A stretch of 64,000 nt of DNA from Persea americana. Lineage: Eukaryota > Streptophyta > Magnoliopsida > Laurales > Lauraceae. A program made the position numbers and the translations under genes. The stretch is taken from positions 41,403,522 to 41,467,521 of the forward strand of contig CM056820.1 in the NCBI GenBank assembly GCA_029852735.1. Direction: 5' to 3'. The notes under the pieces are model-generated. The model made no database searches. It had not been told where the DNA came from and saw only the letters and a program-made list of their open reading frames with translations. Below are positions 48,301-59,230 of this stretch, in pieces (within the stretch, counting starts at the first letter, position 1; every line of letters begins with the position of its first letter).

Positions 48301-49636
48301 CTTGAATGTAATATAGAAGATGGAAAAGCCCTGCCAATGTATTACATTGGATCGCAGTGCATTAATATATAAATGGAAAAGGTTTGCCGCCGAATATCTT
48401 TCTAGTTTCAAAAAGAAGAATAGCTTATGGTATCCCAATTGTTTTAGGATTTTTTACAGAACCATAGATTGGTCTAGAATTCCAAGACAGCAACGCTAAG
48501 TCTACAAAATCTAGAGCAATGAAGACAGCACATTCAGCATTCGAAAAACTACTAGACATCCTAAGATGAGAAAAAATAATTTATGGCCATCAGATAAGAT
48601 ATTTTGGGAGCAAAACTCCAATCTTTGCCAGTCTCACATGCCATGAATGTTGAGTCATTGGTGAGAATTGGAAAAATCATTCACTGAACTTGCGACCAAA
48701 TCTGTCAGTGGTGTCCTACACAGCTAGACATAAAAAAATAAAAAAATCAAAACAAATTCTAATCACTTGAGCAGTGCATGTAACAATGTTTAAAACTTTA
48801 ACCAAAATCATCAATCATGGGTTAACCAAGAAGCATCCCACAAAAACATGTTTGCTTATAAGAATAACATAAAACTAAGGATTGCGAATGACTGAGTCAA
48901 AAGTTAAATGTGTCAACTATTCCAACTAAAATCAAAACACAACTCTCAACCATCCAAAGCTCTAACCAAAACAACAATGCTGATTCATATGAAGTGCAAT
49001 CTATTACAAATCAAACTTTTCCCTCTTTACCTCAGCATGCAACCCTGCGTGCCGCCGCACTCCAATGGCATCATACATGACGACGAGACTAATCGCCAAA
49101 CAGACCGCAAAAAGCGATCCCGCAGTCCCATCGCGGATAGCCACCGCCGTGGTGAGCGCCATACACAGCGCCGCGTGCGATGACGGCATTCCCCCTGAGC
49201 TGAATAGGATCCTGAAATCCCACTTCCTCTCCACAACGAAATTCAAAAACATTTTTATGGACTGCGCGATTGCCCATGCCAGCAGCCACGACACAAACGT
49301 CGGATTCGCCGCCAGCGACGCCAGGAAGGGGCTGATGCCGTCGCCCACATTCCCCAGCGGCGCCAAGCCCCGGAGCGCAATTCCGATGCCGCCGCTCCGG
49401 TAATACTCGACGCCATTCTCTTCCCTCTCCGGCGACCTACCCGGGACACGATCGGATCGTCTGAGGCAAGAAAAAGCAAATCTTTCCAAGGGTTTTGGAA
49501 GATGGTGATTGGGCTTAGGGTTTATGCGAGAAGGTTTGGAGGAGATTTGGGGATTGGAGGTGATTTTGAATGAAGAGGGGTTTGGATGAATGAGGATGGA
49601 AACCCTAGAAAAGGGTTTGAGAGTGGTGGAAGCCAT
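45388..49636 (-). CDS. DUF212 membrane protein (acid phosphatase/vanadium haloperoxidase-related), plastid-targeted
   Basis: Two exons: 49636-49031 (606 bp, donor GAG|GTAAAG) and 45549-45388 (162 bp, acceptor TTTTGTGCAG), giving 255 residues. Residues 1 to about 75 are rich in Ser, Pro and Arg with few acidic residues before 70, as in a chloroplast transit peptide. The core has a hydrophobic segment (WLLAWAIAQSIKMFLNFV, about 117-134), the family hallmark SGGMPSSHAA (about 147-156), a second segment (LFAVCLAISLVVMYDAIGV, about 175-193), VRRHAGLHAE, LLGHTPSQVIAGALLGIF, and a hydrophobic C-terminus (CICCQGFIVAA). DUF212 proteins resemble PAP2-type phosphatases; their substrate is not established. 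An in-frame upstream ATG at 49723 would add 29 residues, largely read from a 7-bp repeat, so 49636 is preferred. The 3.48 kb intron holds a LINE remnant and a very short retro-insertion. Confidence 0.9.
46500..47260 (-). mobile_element. Decayed LINE fragment in DUF212 intron
   Basis: On the minus strand, broken frames resemble the zf-RVT end of plant LINEs: WVGSSF, SWGSPSFSKKGKFLWK, and TIWSTLIERNNQFF-like text near 46795-46870. Many stops and frame changes. Boundaries are guesses and no target duplication was found. Confidence 0.4.
47820..47866 (-). mobile_element. Micro retro-insertion: 17 nt between 15-bp target duplications
   Basis: TGTCCATGCAAAAGT occurs at 47820-47834 and again at 47852-47866. 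Between them lies only TTTTTTTTTTGAATGGT, which on the minus strand is seven non-A bases plus a 10-nt poly(A). This is the signature of a target-primed reverse transcription event truncated almost at once. Confidence 0.65.
47935..48192. repeat. 48-bp tandem pair and C-rich/CAA simple repeats
   Basis: CTGTAGTTCAACAT and TCCTGCTCACATCA occur twice in tandem (about 47946-48030). A C-rich run lies at about 48150-48172, then (CAA)n to about 48190. All are intronic in the DUF212 gene. Confidence 0.6.
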
Positions 49637-49666
49637 GAGAGGAGTGTGTGAGAAGACGATGCATTT

Positions 49667-49708
49667 ACTTGGGACTTGGGACTTGGGACTTGGGACCTGG
49701 GACTTGGG
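49667..49708. repeat. 7-bp tandem repeat (ACTTGGG)6 in DUF212 5' leader
   Basis: Six units, one with a T to C change, lie just upstream of the preferred ATG at 49636. On the minus strand the repeat reads through as KSQVPSPKSQVPS if the upstream ATG at 49723 is used, so repeat-length changes could alter the leader or an N-terminal extension. Confidence 0.8.
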
Positions 49709-49749
49709 AGGGAGTGAGAGCAATCAGCTGAAATGCGGAGACCAGAGAT

Positions 49750-50884
49750 TGCTGCTTTATTCCAACGTGTTATTTAACTATTTTTGTTCCATATAGTTTT
49801 GGGAAGATGTTTAACTACCCTTTGGAATAAAGGAAACAAAATAAGAAGTTCTTTTCTTGAGGATTGTGGTTCCAGCGTATGGTGGGCCCACTTTGATTGA
49901 TAAGTGGAAAAATGAGGGGTTGATATAAAAGATGGGGATTTGAATTTTTGTCGCACCTTTTTTTTTTTTTTTTTTTTTTATTTGGGCTGATTTTTTAAGT
50001 CATACCTTTATCAACTAGAGAAGGGAGCCCCTAAGCTGAGGGTCGGCTCTTGTGGGTCCCACCTCGAGCCGCATAGGGTCGTCCTACGGACTTTGTGTAT
50101 GGTGATGGAGGCTCGGATTATCATCCGCTCTACTTGATTAATAACTCTTTAAGTTTTTACCACCCATAACGAGCGCACGATTGATCCAACGGTCCAGTGC
50201 ATTTGGATGGTTGAAAAAACCCAATATCCGTTACTAACGGAAATGGTCCTTTTATGATCCACTTGGATGGACCATATAATGGGCCGTGCCATGTGTGTTT
50301 GGAGCACTAGTGCACATTATAGCATGAGCGCCAACGCTTTGGTGTGGGGCTCCCATATATTTATATTAACATAACACAAAAATTAGAGTAGCAAGTAGGT
50401 CAAGTTTAGGATAGAACCTTATTGCATTCATATTAAGATCCGAATGAATTTTCTAATAGACCTTGATCTAGATTCAATTACCATTCCAGCTTTAGCTCTA
50501 CCAAAAATGTGTTGGGGAATTGCAAGTTCTTCAACTAAAACAATTTTAAAGCGGAATGAATGTATTAAAAAATTCTCCTTCTTTCAACTCTAGCTTTGCT
50601 CTAAATTGACACTAACTATTGAGGGTTACCAAAGACCTCAGAGAGCTTTTCTTCAATCTAAAACCTAACACATAAGTAAAAATCCTATAAAAGGCAACTT
50701 TACCTCCCCCATTCCATGACCTATCCCTTTGGTGGCCCTACCTAATACAAGAGGGAGGCATTAATTTAATTGTTGGGGCTCATATCCTCATCCAATCTAA
50801 ATTTACTAAGAAATAAATTCTTACAAATAATTATAATCCCGTCCCATCAATCTTAAAGTGGGATCAACTCTTACATAAATAAAT
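49750..50884. other. Shared intergenic region between divergent genes
   Basis: A T tract lies at about 49960-49979. GC-richer unassigned DNA at 50000-50340 contains GATCCAACGGTCCAGTGCAT and may be an old element. AT-rich DNA follows to 50884. Both promoters must lie in this 1.2 kb. Confidence 0.4.
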
Positions 50885-51253
50885 ACAAATATTTATATAA
50901 TATTTATTTTGAACAGTTCTCGGACCATCAAGTGGGGCCCACTTAAAAAAAAAAAAAGAGAAATGAAAAGTAGGGCCCACAATGGAGTTCCCACTTCCTC
51001 GAAGCGTGTGGGAGAGGGGAACCGGCGGAGGTTTTCCCCTCGTCTTTCTCCACACCCGCGCACCCAAAAACATGCAGGAGGAGTCATCCAGCTCTCTTTC
51101 AGGTACGCCCTCTTTCCTTTCTTTCTTTTACGACAAAAACTCTTCTCATTCCATGATAGTCTCCTCACATTTAGATCACATCTCTCCAACAAACACAAAC
51201 TCTTCTACAAAACCCTAGCCATTTCCCCAAATCCGGCTTTAGATCCTTCCATG
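50885..51253 (+). promoter_or_regulatory. Probable promoter and 5' leader exon of the RING gene
   Basis: TATA-like sequence (ATTTATATAATATT, about 50890-50903) is followed by GC-richer leader DNA. Two candidate donors exist: TTTCAG|GTACGC at 51102/51103 and CCATG|GTAAGG at 51253/51254. The second leaves an ATG (51251-51253) as the last codon of the exon in phase 0. That would join to the 55968 exon and add MIKWKSQPSSGDELK to the protein. Joining the ATG at 51072 through the 51102 donor gives an immediate stop. Transcript data are needed to choose. Confidence 0.45.
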
Positions 51254-53619
51254 GTAAGGCTATTTCCCCATTTCTCACTGGTTTGGTGACTTTGGTCCTT
51301 TTTTTTTCCTTTGATTTCGAAGATTTGGAGGGTTTCTGTACAATTCCTTTACACTTTGCAGCCCATAACCTAAAATAACAAGTAGGTAGATGGTAATTTC
51401 TGGAAGAGAGATGGAGTGATGAAACTAGGAAAACCCAGTAATCACACTGAATTTTTTTGGAAAATTTACGCGGATAAGCGATTCCCGTTTGGATCATTGA
51501 AACCCATGTATTTGTTTACTTGTGATTGGTTATAGCACAGAACAAATGAACACTCATTATTCGTAAATCGTAAACCAGGATGCCTGCTCTCAGGTTCCCA
51601 GAGATCCAAATGTACTCTAGCTGATGCTGGAAAATTGGGAAGCATATATTAAGTTTGAATTATTAAAAGGTTTATATTAATGAAGGCGATGATTGGATGC
51701 ATAATTGATCAAGGTTTTATCGGATAAGTGTGCATTTGGATACCGATGGAAGAAAAATAAAAGAAGTGCGCATTTGGATGTATTGTGATTTGTGACCATG
51801 GGCGTCTGGTTGAAGTCACCAGTAAAGTCATCCCATTTTTAACGCAGCTTGGTGTTGGGTCTGCATTAGAAAAACCGAATATGCAGGATTTAAACTTTTA
51901 TGGTTTTTTTTTTATTTTTTAATACAGCTTTCCTGACATGGAAGAATGATATCGGAGTCCAACTTGCTGTCAAGTTCAGATTAGATTGGTTTTGGCGCAT
52001 TGTCACAAATTTCATGCTCAGCATGGTTTCAGGAAAATATTGGGGCGTTTTCAGATTTTGAATTTTCTCTGGATATTGTATAGAAAACATTGCAGGAGAT
52101 TGATTAATTAGTAAAGATTTTAGAATATAGATAATGAATATATAATGTAAAATAATAAAAGCCGAAAACAATAAAATATGTATCTGTTCATGGAAAGGAG
52201 GCATATTTTTATAGGAACTATGGGAAAAAAGTCATTTTTTTTCTTTAAAAAAAGAGACATGGATGATAATTATTCACAATAACTATAAAACAATAGTAAT
52301 TTTTAGTAAAACCGTGAGTTAAGAATGATAAGTGTACCTACAAACAGGAAATGATAATGGTATATTATTATTACAAAAAAAGTATGATATTAGTTACTAC
52401 GTATAATAGTAAAAAGATACTGTACAAAAAAATAGTATAAATTATTTTGTTATGGTAAAAAAAAAATCTTAGAAGATCTCTTGAGATAGGAAAGCTAGTA
52501 ATTACTAATGGTAAGTGTGTGTGTCAAACCATGATGGGAGTCTGCATATTCTTCCTGATCCTGCTCTCTCATCGTTTTCAGTAGTTTTTTATTTTTCTTT
52601 TAATTTATTTAGGGGCAAATAAATCAGTTTGTGACTTCAATTGCTTAGCCAACACTTGTTACAGACCCCATTGTACTGTTACAGACCCCATTGTACTGTC
52701 AACGTTGGTAAATTGGCTGTCATGCAGGAAAGACAATTGAACCTTTGACTTGCCTTTCAAACCTTTCTGTCAATCCCTAATAACAAATAAAATATCATCA
52801 AATTACTTGATAAAGTTGATTCGATTCCAAGAAGTGGACTTGATATATATATTTTTTTGGGCGACTGTGGTTCAATGCCAACTTTTATTAGAGCTTCCAT
52901 CACATAATTTGTTATCACCAAATGTTCCACTAGATATTCCTCATTTTGATTTTCCACAGTAAGCTCATTCGTAGAATTCGTGTCCCATGTAACCTTTTGT
53001 TACATGATCATTTATCATGGGATCTGTAGTTGTAAGACCTCCTAATCTGTTGCAAACCTATTATATTACGATTTCTCAGCCCAATGATTCTTTTTTTTTT
53101 TTTTTTTTTTTTTTCATTTGTTTGTTTGTTTTTCTCCCTGAGTTTGTGCCTTTTTTTTGGTCCACTTGATTCAACATTGACACATTTTTTTCAATCTCTC
53201 AAAAAGTTTCTATATTTTTAGATATAGCGGTAACTATGATAATTCAGTTTCCATCATGTGTTGCAGCTTTTGGTGGCCTTTTTTTCCAATTAAAAACCTG
53301 CCCAAGGTATCCAAACTTGCCCTGGTGCCAATTTGACCAAAGGGGCAGAATACACACCATGTGTTGCTTGCTTTTCACTCTTCAACATACTTTTGCAATA
53401 CGAACAAAAGAAAAGTCCACCATCTTGAATAGATTTTCCAGCAAAAGCACAAGCAGAACAGCAAAAGTATTGGTGAAAAACATATATATATATATATATA
53501 TATCTATTCTAGGATGGATCTTATTCACTTGTCCAGGGATATGTGGGAATAGTTCTTTTATCCTTCTCTAAATCTGATTTTTAATCGGAAGATGATCCAA
53601 ATCAGAAAAAAAATGCTCC
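51254..53619. other. First intron of the RING gene, left part
   Basis: AT-rich intronic DNA. A 20-bp tandem (TTACAGACCCCATTGTACTG, twice at about 52658-52698), a T tract at about 53091-53114, and (AT)n at about 53482-53503 are the only structures seen. Confidence 0.4.
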
Positions 53620-54727
53620 TCCTTACTTGATTGTGTGGTTGGATGTGGTTCCTCCAAGAGTGGGGGCTTTTGGCTAGCTAGCCGTTAGAGGTGTCAGGGA
53701 AGGTGGCTACAGCAGATAACCTGAGAAGAATACTTCCTTTGCAGCAAGGATAGGGAGTTGTCAGATCATCTGTTCTTGCATTAGGGGTTCTCCTACCTTC
53801 TTTGGTGTCGCTTTATCTCTTGATGTAGCATGGAGCTGTCTGGGTCTTTAGTTGGTTTGATCGAAGTGTGGGGGTTGGTTTCTTTCTTTGGTTGTGGAGC
53901 AACTCTACGGCGGTTAATTCCTTTCAATATCATGTGGTTGGCTTGGAAAGAGAGAAATGATAGGATCTTTAGGTGGGAGTCGACTGATATTGATGATATG
54001 TTTTCTAGTGTGTTGTTAAGAGTAGCTATTTTTTAGCTCCTTTTGGGTGTTGTCGCCTGTTTTTCTTTTTGGGGGTTGTTGCCCCTTTTTTTTTCTTTTG
54101 GTTTTGGTTGCTCGTCCCCAATGGTGTGGGGTTTTTTGAAGTCAGTATATATCTCTTATACTGTACAGTTCCTTTTGAGCAATATATAGTCACCACTTTC
54201 AAAAAAAAAAAGAAAAGAAAAAAGAGTAGCTATTTGTTTGTGAAATTTAATGTTGATGGGCCTAGCATGTATTTTTGTTTTATTTCTTCTGTTTTTTATT
54301 AGATATTTGTTTGGGTGGGAGGGTGGGTGGGTGGGTTTTTTGTTTTTTTGTTTTTTTGGTGTGCGTGCATGCGTGTGTGTGAGGCAGAAGTCTTGGCAAT
54401 TCTAGAGGCGCTACGGCTAGCAGTGTAGCGGATTCTTATTTTGACAAAGTGGTCGTCGAGTGTGATTCTTAGTTTCTTACAATGCCATTGCATGGATCGA
54501 GTTTAAACATGTGCTTCGTTTGGCAAATGTAGGGTGTTTCATTGGCAAAATTAGGGGTGGATCGTTTGGTCCCCTTTGTCTCAGTTTTTTATTTATTTTA
54601 AGATTGGCTTCTTTCTTTGTTTGGTATAATGCTGTTATACAATTAGTGCCAATCTGTTTTTTTGTTGCCCTTGTAATCCACTTATCATCATTTTAATAAA
54701 AAATCTTGGTTGTCGATTAAAAAAAGA
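53620..54727 (+). mobile_element. LINE 3' fragment with poly(A) tail
   Basis: Plus-strand broken frames: WLDVVPPRVGAFGWLA near 53640, FFGCGATLRRLIPFNIMWL then AWKERNDRIFRWES (53875-53980, zf-RVT region), VKFNVDG near 54241 (RNase H start), and EAEVLAILEALRLAV near 54385. The 3' end CATCATTTTAATAAAAAATC leads to an A-rich tail at about 54718. The reverse transcriptase part is missing (5' truncated), and a second retro-insert interrupts it. Confidence 0.8.
54018..54235 (+). mobile_element. Nested retro-insert with 14-bp target duplication
   Basis: AAGAGTAGCTATTT occurs at 54018-54031 and 54222-54235. The 190-bp insert between them ends in a poly(A) tract (54201-54221) preceded by TTTTGAGCAATATATAGTCA, like a plant LINE 3'UTR. 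It splits the host LINE between its zf-RVT and RNase H parts, so it is younger than that LINE. Confidence 0.85.
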
Positions 54728-55102
54728 AAAAGAAGAAAGAAGAAAGAAAAAAAAAAGTCATTGCACTCGACTTGTTGATAAGAGAAACATGGAAGTTGTA
54801 CCGAAACTCCAAGCTCTAGGCATTCCACTCCTGCAACAATACAAGTGTTAATGAAGGAGTAGAATATGTGTAGATTGGACCTTCATAGACTAGATTACAT
54901 TCTTGTTGAATGCTTTCACACCACAAAGTTTCACGCTTCAAAAGGATTAGAGCTTGGAGTTTCACATGTGGATTGGTCCTGGCTTCATGCTTGCATCACT
55001 TGTATAGAGAGTTTATTTTTCTACACCATTCAAGTTGCTTTGAATTGGCTTGTGAATGTTGTTTCTATTTTCTTAATTATTCTAACTGGACATCTTTTTA
55101 AA

Positions 55103-55593
55103 TAGGGGTGCACCTGGGCGGTTTGGATCGGTTTAGAGGTGAAACCATCAACCAAACCGAATCCATTGGTTTTTTATTTTCCTAAACTGAATTGAACTTT
55201 GCCCATATGCTCAAACCGAAAGGAACCGGTTCGGTTACAGTCTTACAGTTATTTTGTTTTTATTTTTTGTTTTTATTTTCTCAAAAAAATGGCAGTTCAA
55301 TTGGTGAAGAGACATTGGACTTCAAGTAATGGAGTAAGGGTTCGAGTCTTCTTCAAGTAATTTTTCAAATTCCTTTACATGTTTTATAAAAATATATATA
55401 TTTATATAATCGGTTTGGTTTGGTTCGGTTCGGTTCGGTTTGAGCGATTTATCCGCACCTTCAAACCGAAAACAGAACCAAACCGAACAGTTTGAAGGAA
55501 ATCACTGTGACCGAACTAGTCTACTACAAAACCGATCCAAATTGCCCTGTTCTGATTGTTTTAGCAGTTTAACGGTTTTTTTGTGCACTCCTA
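55103..55593. mobile_element. hAT-type non-autonomous element (491 bp)
   Basis: Ends TAGGGGTGCAC and GTGCACTCCTA are inverted repeats. The 8-bp flanks TTTTTAAA (55095-55102) and CTTTTAAA (55594-55601) differ at one base. Subterminal arrays of GGTTTGG/CGGTTC and CCAAACCGAA-type motifs fill it. No coding capacity. Confidence 0.78.
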
Positions 55594-55855
55594 CTTTTAA
55601 AGGTTCCAACGTTAAAACGTCTGAATGTACCTCAAATCTTTGGATAATTCGACATTTGGGAATTGTTTGAGGATGTTTGACAATTGGAAATGCATTTGGA
55701 CTGGATATGGTTTTTATGCTGTTCCTGATCCAAATTAGAACTGAATGCATTTCAGATCCAGCCTGAACCACATTGTAACATATAAATTCAGGTGGGACAA
55801 ATCCTCTACGAACCCTCTCTAGACTCACAGATGCACCATAAATTTTCAGTAATTG

Positions 55856-56362
55856 TGGGATTGTTGTTGGTCAGCATTATACATACTGGAATACTTAAAT
55901 TCATATTTACTTAGGATTCAAGTTGATAATAACCTTCTTGTCCCTCTCTCTGTAGTTTTGTTTGCAGATAAAGTGGAAATCTCAACCTTCTTCAGGTGAT
56001 GAATTGAAAATGGAAGGAAACAATGATGGAATATTGGAAGAAGCTGTCTTTGGAGTTAGCAATGATACTGTAATCTTCATTTGTCATTTATTTTTATTCC
56101 TTTTTAATCGTGGGATTGTTGTTTGTCAGCATCATACATACTGGATTACTTAAATTCACTGTGACTTAGGATTCAAGTTGATAACAACCTTCTTGTCTCT
56201 CTCTGTTGTTTTGTTTGCAGATAAAGTGGAAATCTCAACCTTCTTCAGGTGATAAATTGAAAATGGAAGGAAATACTGATGGAATATTGGAAGAAGCTGA
56301 CTTTGGAGCTAGCAATGATATTGTAATCTCCATTTTGTCATTTATTTTTATTGCTTTTTAAT
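55856..56362 (+). repeat. 253-bp tandem duplication containing a coding exon
   Basis: Copies at 55856-56109 and 56110-56362 each contain the end of the preceding intron, an AG acceptor, a 102-bp exon and its GT donor. Both exons keep frame, phase 0 and both splice sites. They differ at a handful of bases. Confidence 0.9.
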
Positions 56363-59071
56363 ATCTATTGGCAACAAAATCTTTAGAAAATTGCTTTCGA
56401 CTATTTATGTTTTTGTCAAATCACTTACATGCCTGCTACATCATCTGTGCAATCATCAGATTCATCACACTAGCTGCATTTACATATATCACTGTTAAAG
56501 CAGATGTATGTCAAATTTCTATCAACATCTAGGTTATTGCTGATGTTTTTAACCAAACTGAGTACAATTTTTGCTTTTTATTTTATCATTATGTTACATA
56601 TATTTTTCAGCACATGCAGAAGGTCATTGTGCGTGTGAAAATGGTTATTGTACTATCAGGGACATCAATAAAATTTCTTGATATATAATTCAGTAGAAGG
56701 CTAAAACTGAAGATTTTGAAGGTTGAAATCCCTAAATCTGGTTGGATGGATGAGGTTGAATAATTTCCAAATTTGGATGTTCTCACTAGACTTGGTTGTT
56801 GGTTGTGTTGCTCTGTTGTGCTACTGAATTTATCAGTTACCGCTGCTTGATTTTTGTGCAATGGCTTTTAAGGGTAAATATTGTGTGCATGTGCAGGATG
56901 AAACTATTCTCCAGAATGAAAGGTGTGGAATATGTATGGATATTATCATTGACAGAGGAGTTCTGGACTGCTGCAATCACTGGTATGTGTGTGCGCTTGT
57001 CCACATGTGTGCATATATTTTTATCTGTGTCTGTATACACATGCATGTGTTTGTAGTTTGGGATTGCAATTAGCATCTGTCTACCCAGCTACCTGAGGAT
57101 CATTGGACTTGAAACATTAGTGGTATGGGTCTGAATTTTGGGGCAATCAGTATTGGTGTCTGCAATCTGCATACAGGTATAAAGGTATGGACCTGAAAAT
57201 TTCAGGTCTGTGTCCATACAGTTTCTTTCCAGTGAAACTGAACCTAAAGAGCATTTTCTATATCCAGTGCTCATTCAATAGATGATGTCTTGATGATCCT
57301 GCCTCTGAAAAACCAACAATAGAACTTTGAGCCCACTTTTTTGATTTCTACTAAACTATGTACAAATGATGAGCTCTGTTTACCTATAGAAAAGGAGTTT
57401 GCATCATATTTAGTATAGATGATGTTCTTAGTTGGAATTTTAAATAACCAAAAGGGCCTGCCTCTGCTTATCTCTCTTTCTCTCTAGAAGTGAGTGTGAG
57501 AAAATTGCAGTGTTTTTTTTTCCATACGGTCACAGTTTAGTGGCAATTAGTGCCTATGCACGTGTTCAGCCCTCTTTCATGAGCTAACTTGCATTATGTA
57601 TTTCTCTTTATGGTTGCAGTTATGAGGTATATGTGTTTGTGCACTGTGCATGCATGTATGCATGTGTATGGAGGAAAATTATGTTGCATCTTTTACCTTA
57701 TTGTTACAGTTAGGAGCAAATGTGTGTATGAGCACGCACGTGCAGTTCTTTCTGTTAGTTGCAAAACTGAATTGCATATATATTTTTTTTCTTATACTTC
57801 CAATTAGGAGGCAACAAATTAGGTTATGTTTTTGTTTGAGTGCACATGCATGCATGTCCCACTGTCCCCGTCCAGTTTCTCTGTTATGAGCAAAATCTCA
57901 TTGCATACTATGTCTTATGGTTACTGTTAAGAGGCAAATGGATTAGGTTATCCTCTGTTTATATACTATCTGTACGGTAAAAAAAACAAAATGTACAGGC
58001 ATCTTGTTATGCTGTTGCTATTGAATTGCTTTAGTTTCTAGGATATGCTAATTGAATAATATTGAATATTCTAATGTCACTATTTGATAGTTTCCTCCTA
58101 TATGACCCCTATTAAGGAGTTTGGTGTTATTAAGTTGTTTCTGACTTTCTTCATTTACGCTATTTATGTATTTGTTTTAATTTCGAGTGCACATAAGCTT
58201 TGTGTAACGGGTTATATATAAATGGAAATATATGCAAATTTTTACTTAGTTGTATGTGCTGCAGCTTGTATGTCTAAAATTTGTGTTCTTATTGGAGTAT
58301 GCCTAATGGAAGTAATGTGCTGGAGGAGAATGATAGCTATTTTTGATGAGTTTTCTTGCGAATCTTCAGGTTTTGTTTTGCATGCATTGACAACTGGGCA
58401 ACCATCACTAACCTCTGCCCACTTTGCAAGAACGAGTTTCAGTTGATTACATGTATTCCAGTAAGTGATGTTCTGTTACCCATGTTGGTTGTTGAAAAGT
58501 TCTAGCATGCTTTGTGTTTTTCATTCTTTCTCCTCTTTTACAACAACCATGGTCATACAGTTTTTGTTCTGTTCAACTTCTGTGCATATTTTATTTTATT
58601 TTGAATAGTTAAATTCATTGAAGTGCAAAATAGTACAAGAGACTTGTACTGAAAGAAGAATAGTTCCAGTTCACCCCCTAAAAGCATGAAACAAAGAGGA
58701 CAAACCCTACAAAACAACCTAGAATGACCCCATAACATTACTACGGTCACAATCCCAAAACATTACTACAGGACAGCCACCTCACTCCATTTGAACATGA
58801 TTTGGTCTACAGTATAATCTTTGAAAATGAACTTCTGTGCATATTTTCGTTGCAGATGTTGCTTGAAACTAAAGCCTAACTAAACAGAACAGAATTTTGT
58901 AGATAAATGCATGCAGTAAAGAATTTCATTTATGAAGTTCTACAGAGAAAATATTTCCCTTTCCGTGCTAGTACAAAGCTATGGTGTCTAATGAATTTCA
59001 TTTGATAATTGATAATTGAAGGTATATGACACAATTGGAAACATCAAGGTTGAGGAAGACTCACTTTCTAG
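56010..59071 (+). CDS. RING/PHD zinc-finger protein, At4g10930-like, 5' part of gene
   Basis: Exons: 55968-56069 (ATG at 56010), 56221-56322, 56897-56982, 58370-58460 and 59022-59071 (102, 102, 86, 91 and 50 bp), with consistent phase; the gene continues past 64000. After an acidic N-terminus (MEGNNDGILEEAVFG, repeated as MEGNTDGILEEADFG) comes a C3HC4 RING: ERCGICMDIIIDRG, then LDCCNHW, FCFACIDNWATITN and LCPLCKNEFQLITCIP. VYDTIGNIKVEEDSLSR follows. These match the family typified by the Arabidopsis 'uncharacterized protein At4g10930', in which a PHD finger follows the RING; that PHD should be beyond the window. Likely nuclear, possibly chromatin- or ubiquitin-related; this is inferred from domains only. 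The start is uncertain: the spliced ATG at 51251 or the second-copy ATG at 56263 are alternatives. Confidence 0.85.
57545..57960 (+). repeat. Diverged tandem repeats in RING-gene intron
   Basis: About four copies of a 105-130-bp unit with recurring TGCATGCATGT or GCACGTGCAGT, TTGCAT, TTATGGTTGCAGTTATGAGG / TTATTGTTACAGTTAGGAG and GAGGCAA-type blocks. Each copy repeats a pyrimidine-rich tract followed by CAG, that is, possible decoy 3' splice sites. Confidence 0.5.
58575..58847 (-). mobile_element. 5'-truncated LINE 3' end with 18-bp target duplication
   Basis: AACTTCTGTGCATATTTT occurs at 58575-58592 and 58830-58847. The 237-bp insert has its A-rich tail at the left, so it lies on the minus strand. 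Upstream of the tail is a plant LINE-like 3'UTR (CAGTACAAGTCTCTTGTACT on the minus strand), resembling the 3' end of the CBL-intron LINE near 3450. Confidence 0.88.
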
Positions 59072-59230
59072 GTAATGTTCATTTTCCATCTTTTGTCATT
59101 TAATGAAATGTAAATTTGTTGGATTTTTGTGAAACTATCTTTCCTTTTTGCCATATAAGTTTGTTTTTTATAGCTTGATTTACTTTAACTTCCAAGGTGC
59201 CATTCTTTTTAAATAAAGCTGGGTTTACCT

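Noticed and set aside
50864..51497. Several overlapping frames on both strands around the RING-gene leader
   Set aside because: Frames of about 100-126 codons on both strands come from GC- and CT-rich leader DNA. None carries a domain, and the plus-strand ones are better explained by the 5' exon.
55382..55470. Dense GGTTCGGTTCGGTT array as a possible regulatory cluster
   Set aside because: It belongs to the subterminal repeats of the hAT-type element at 55103-55593.
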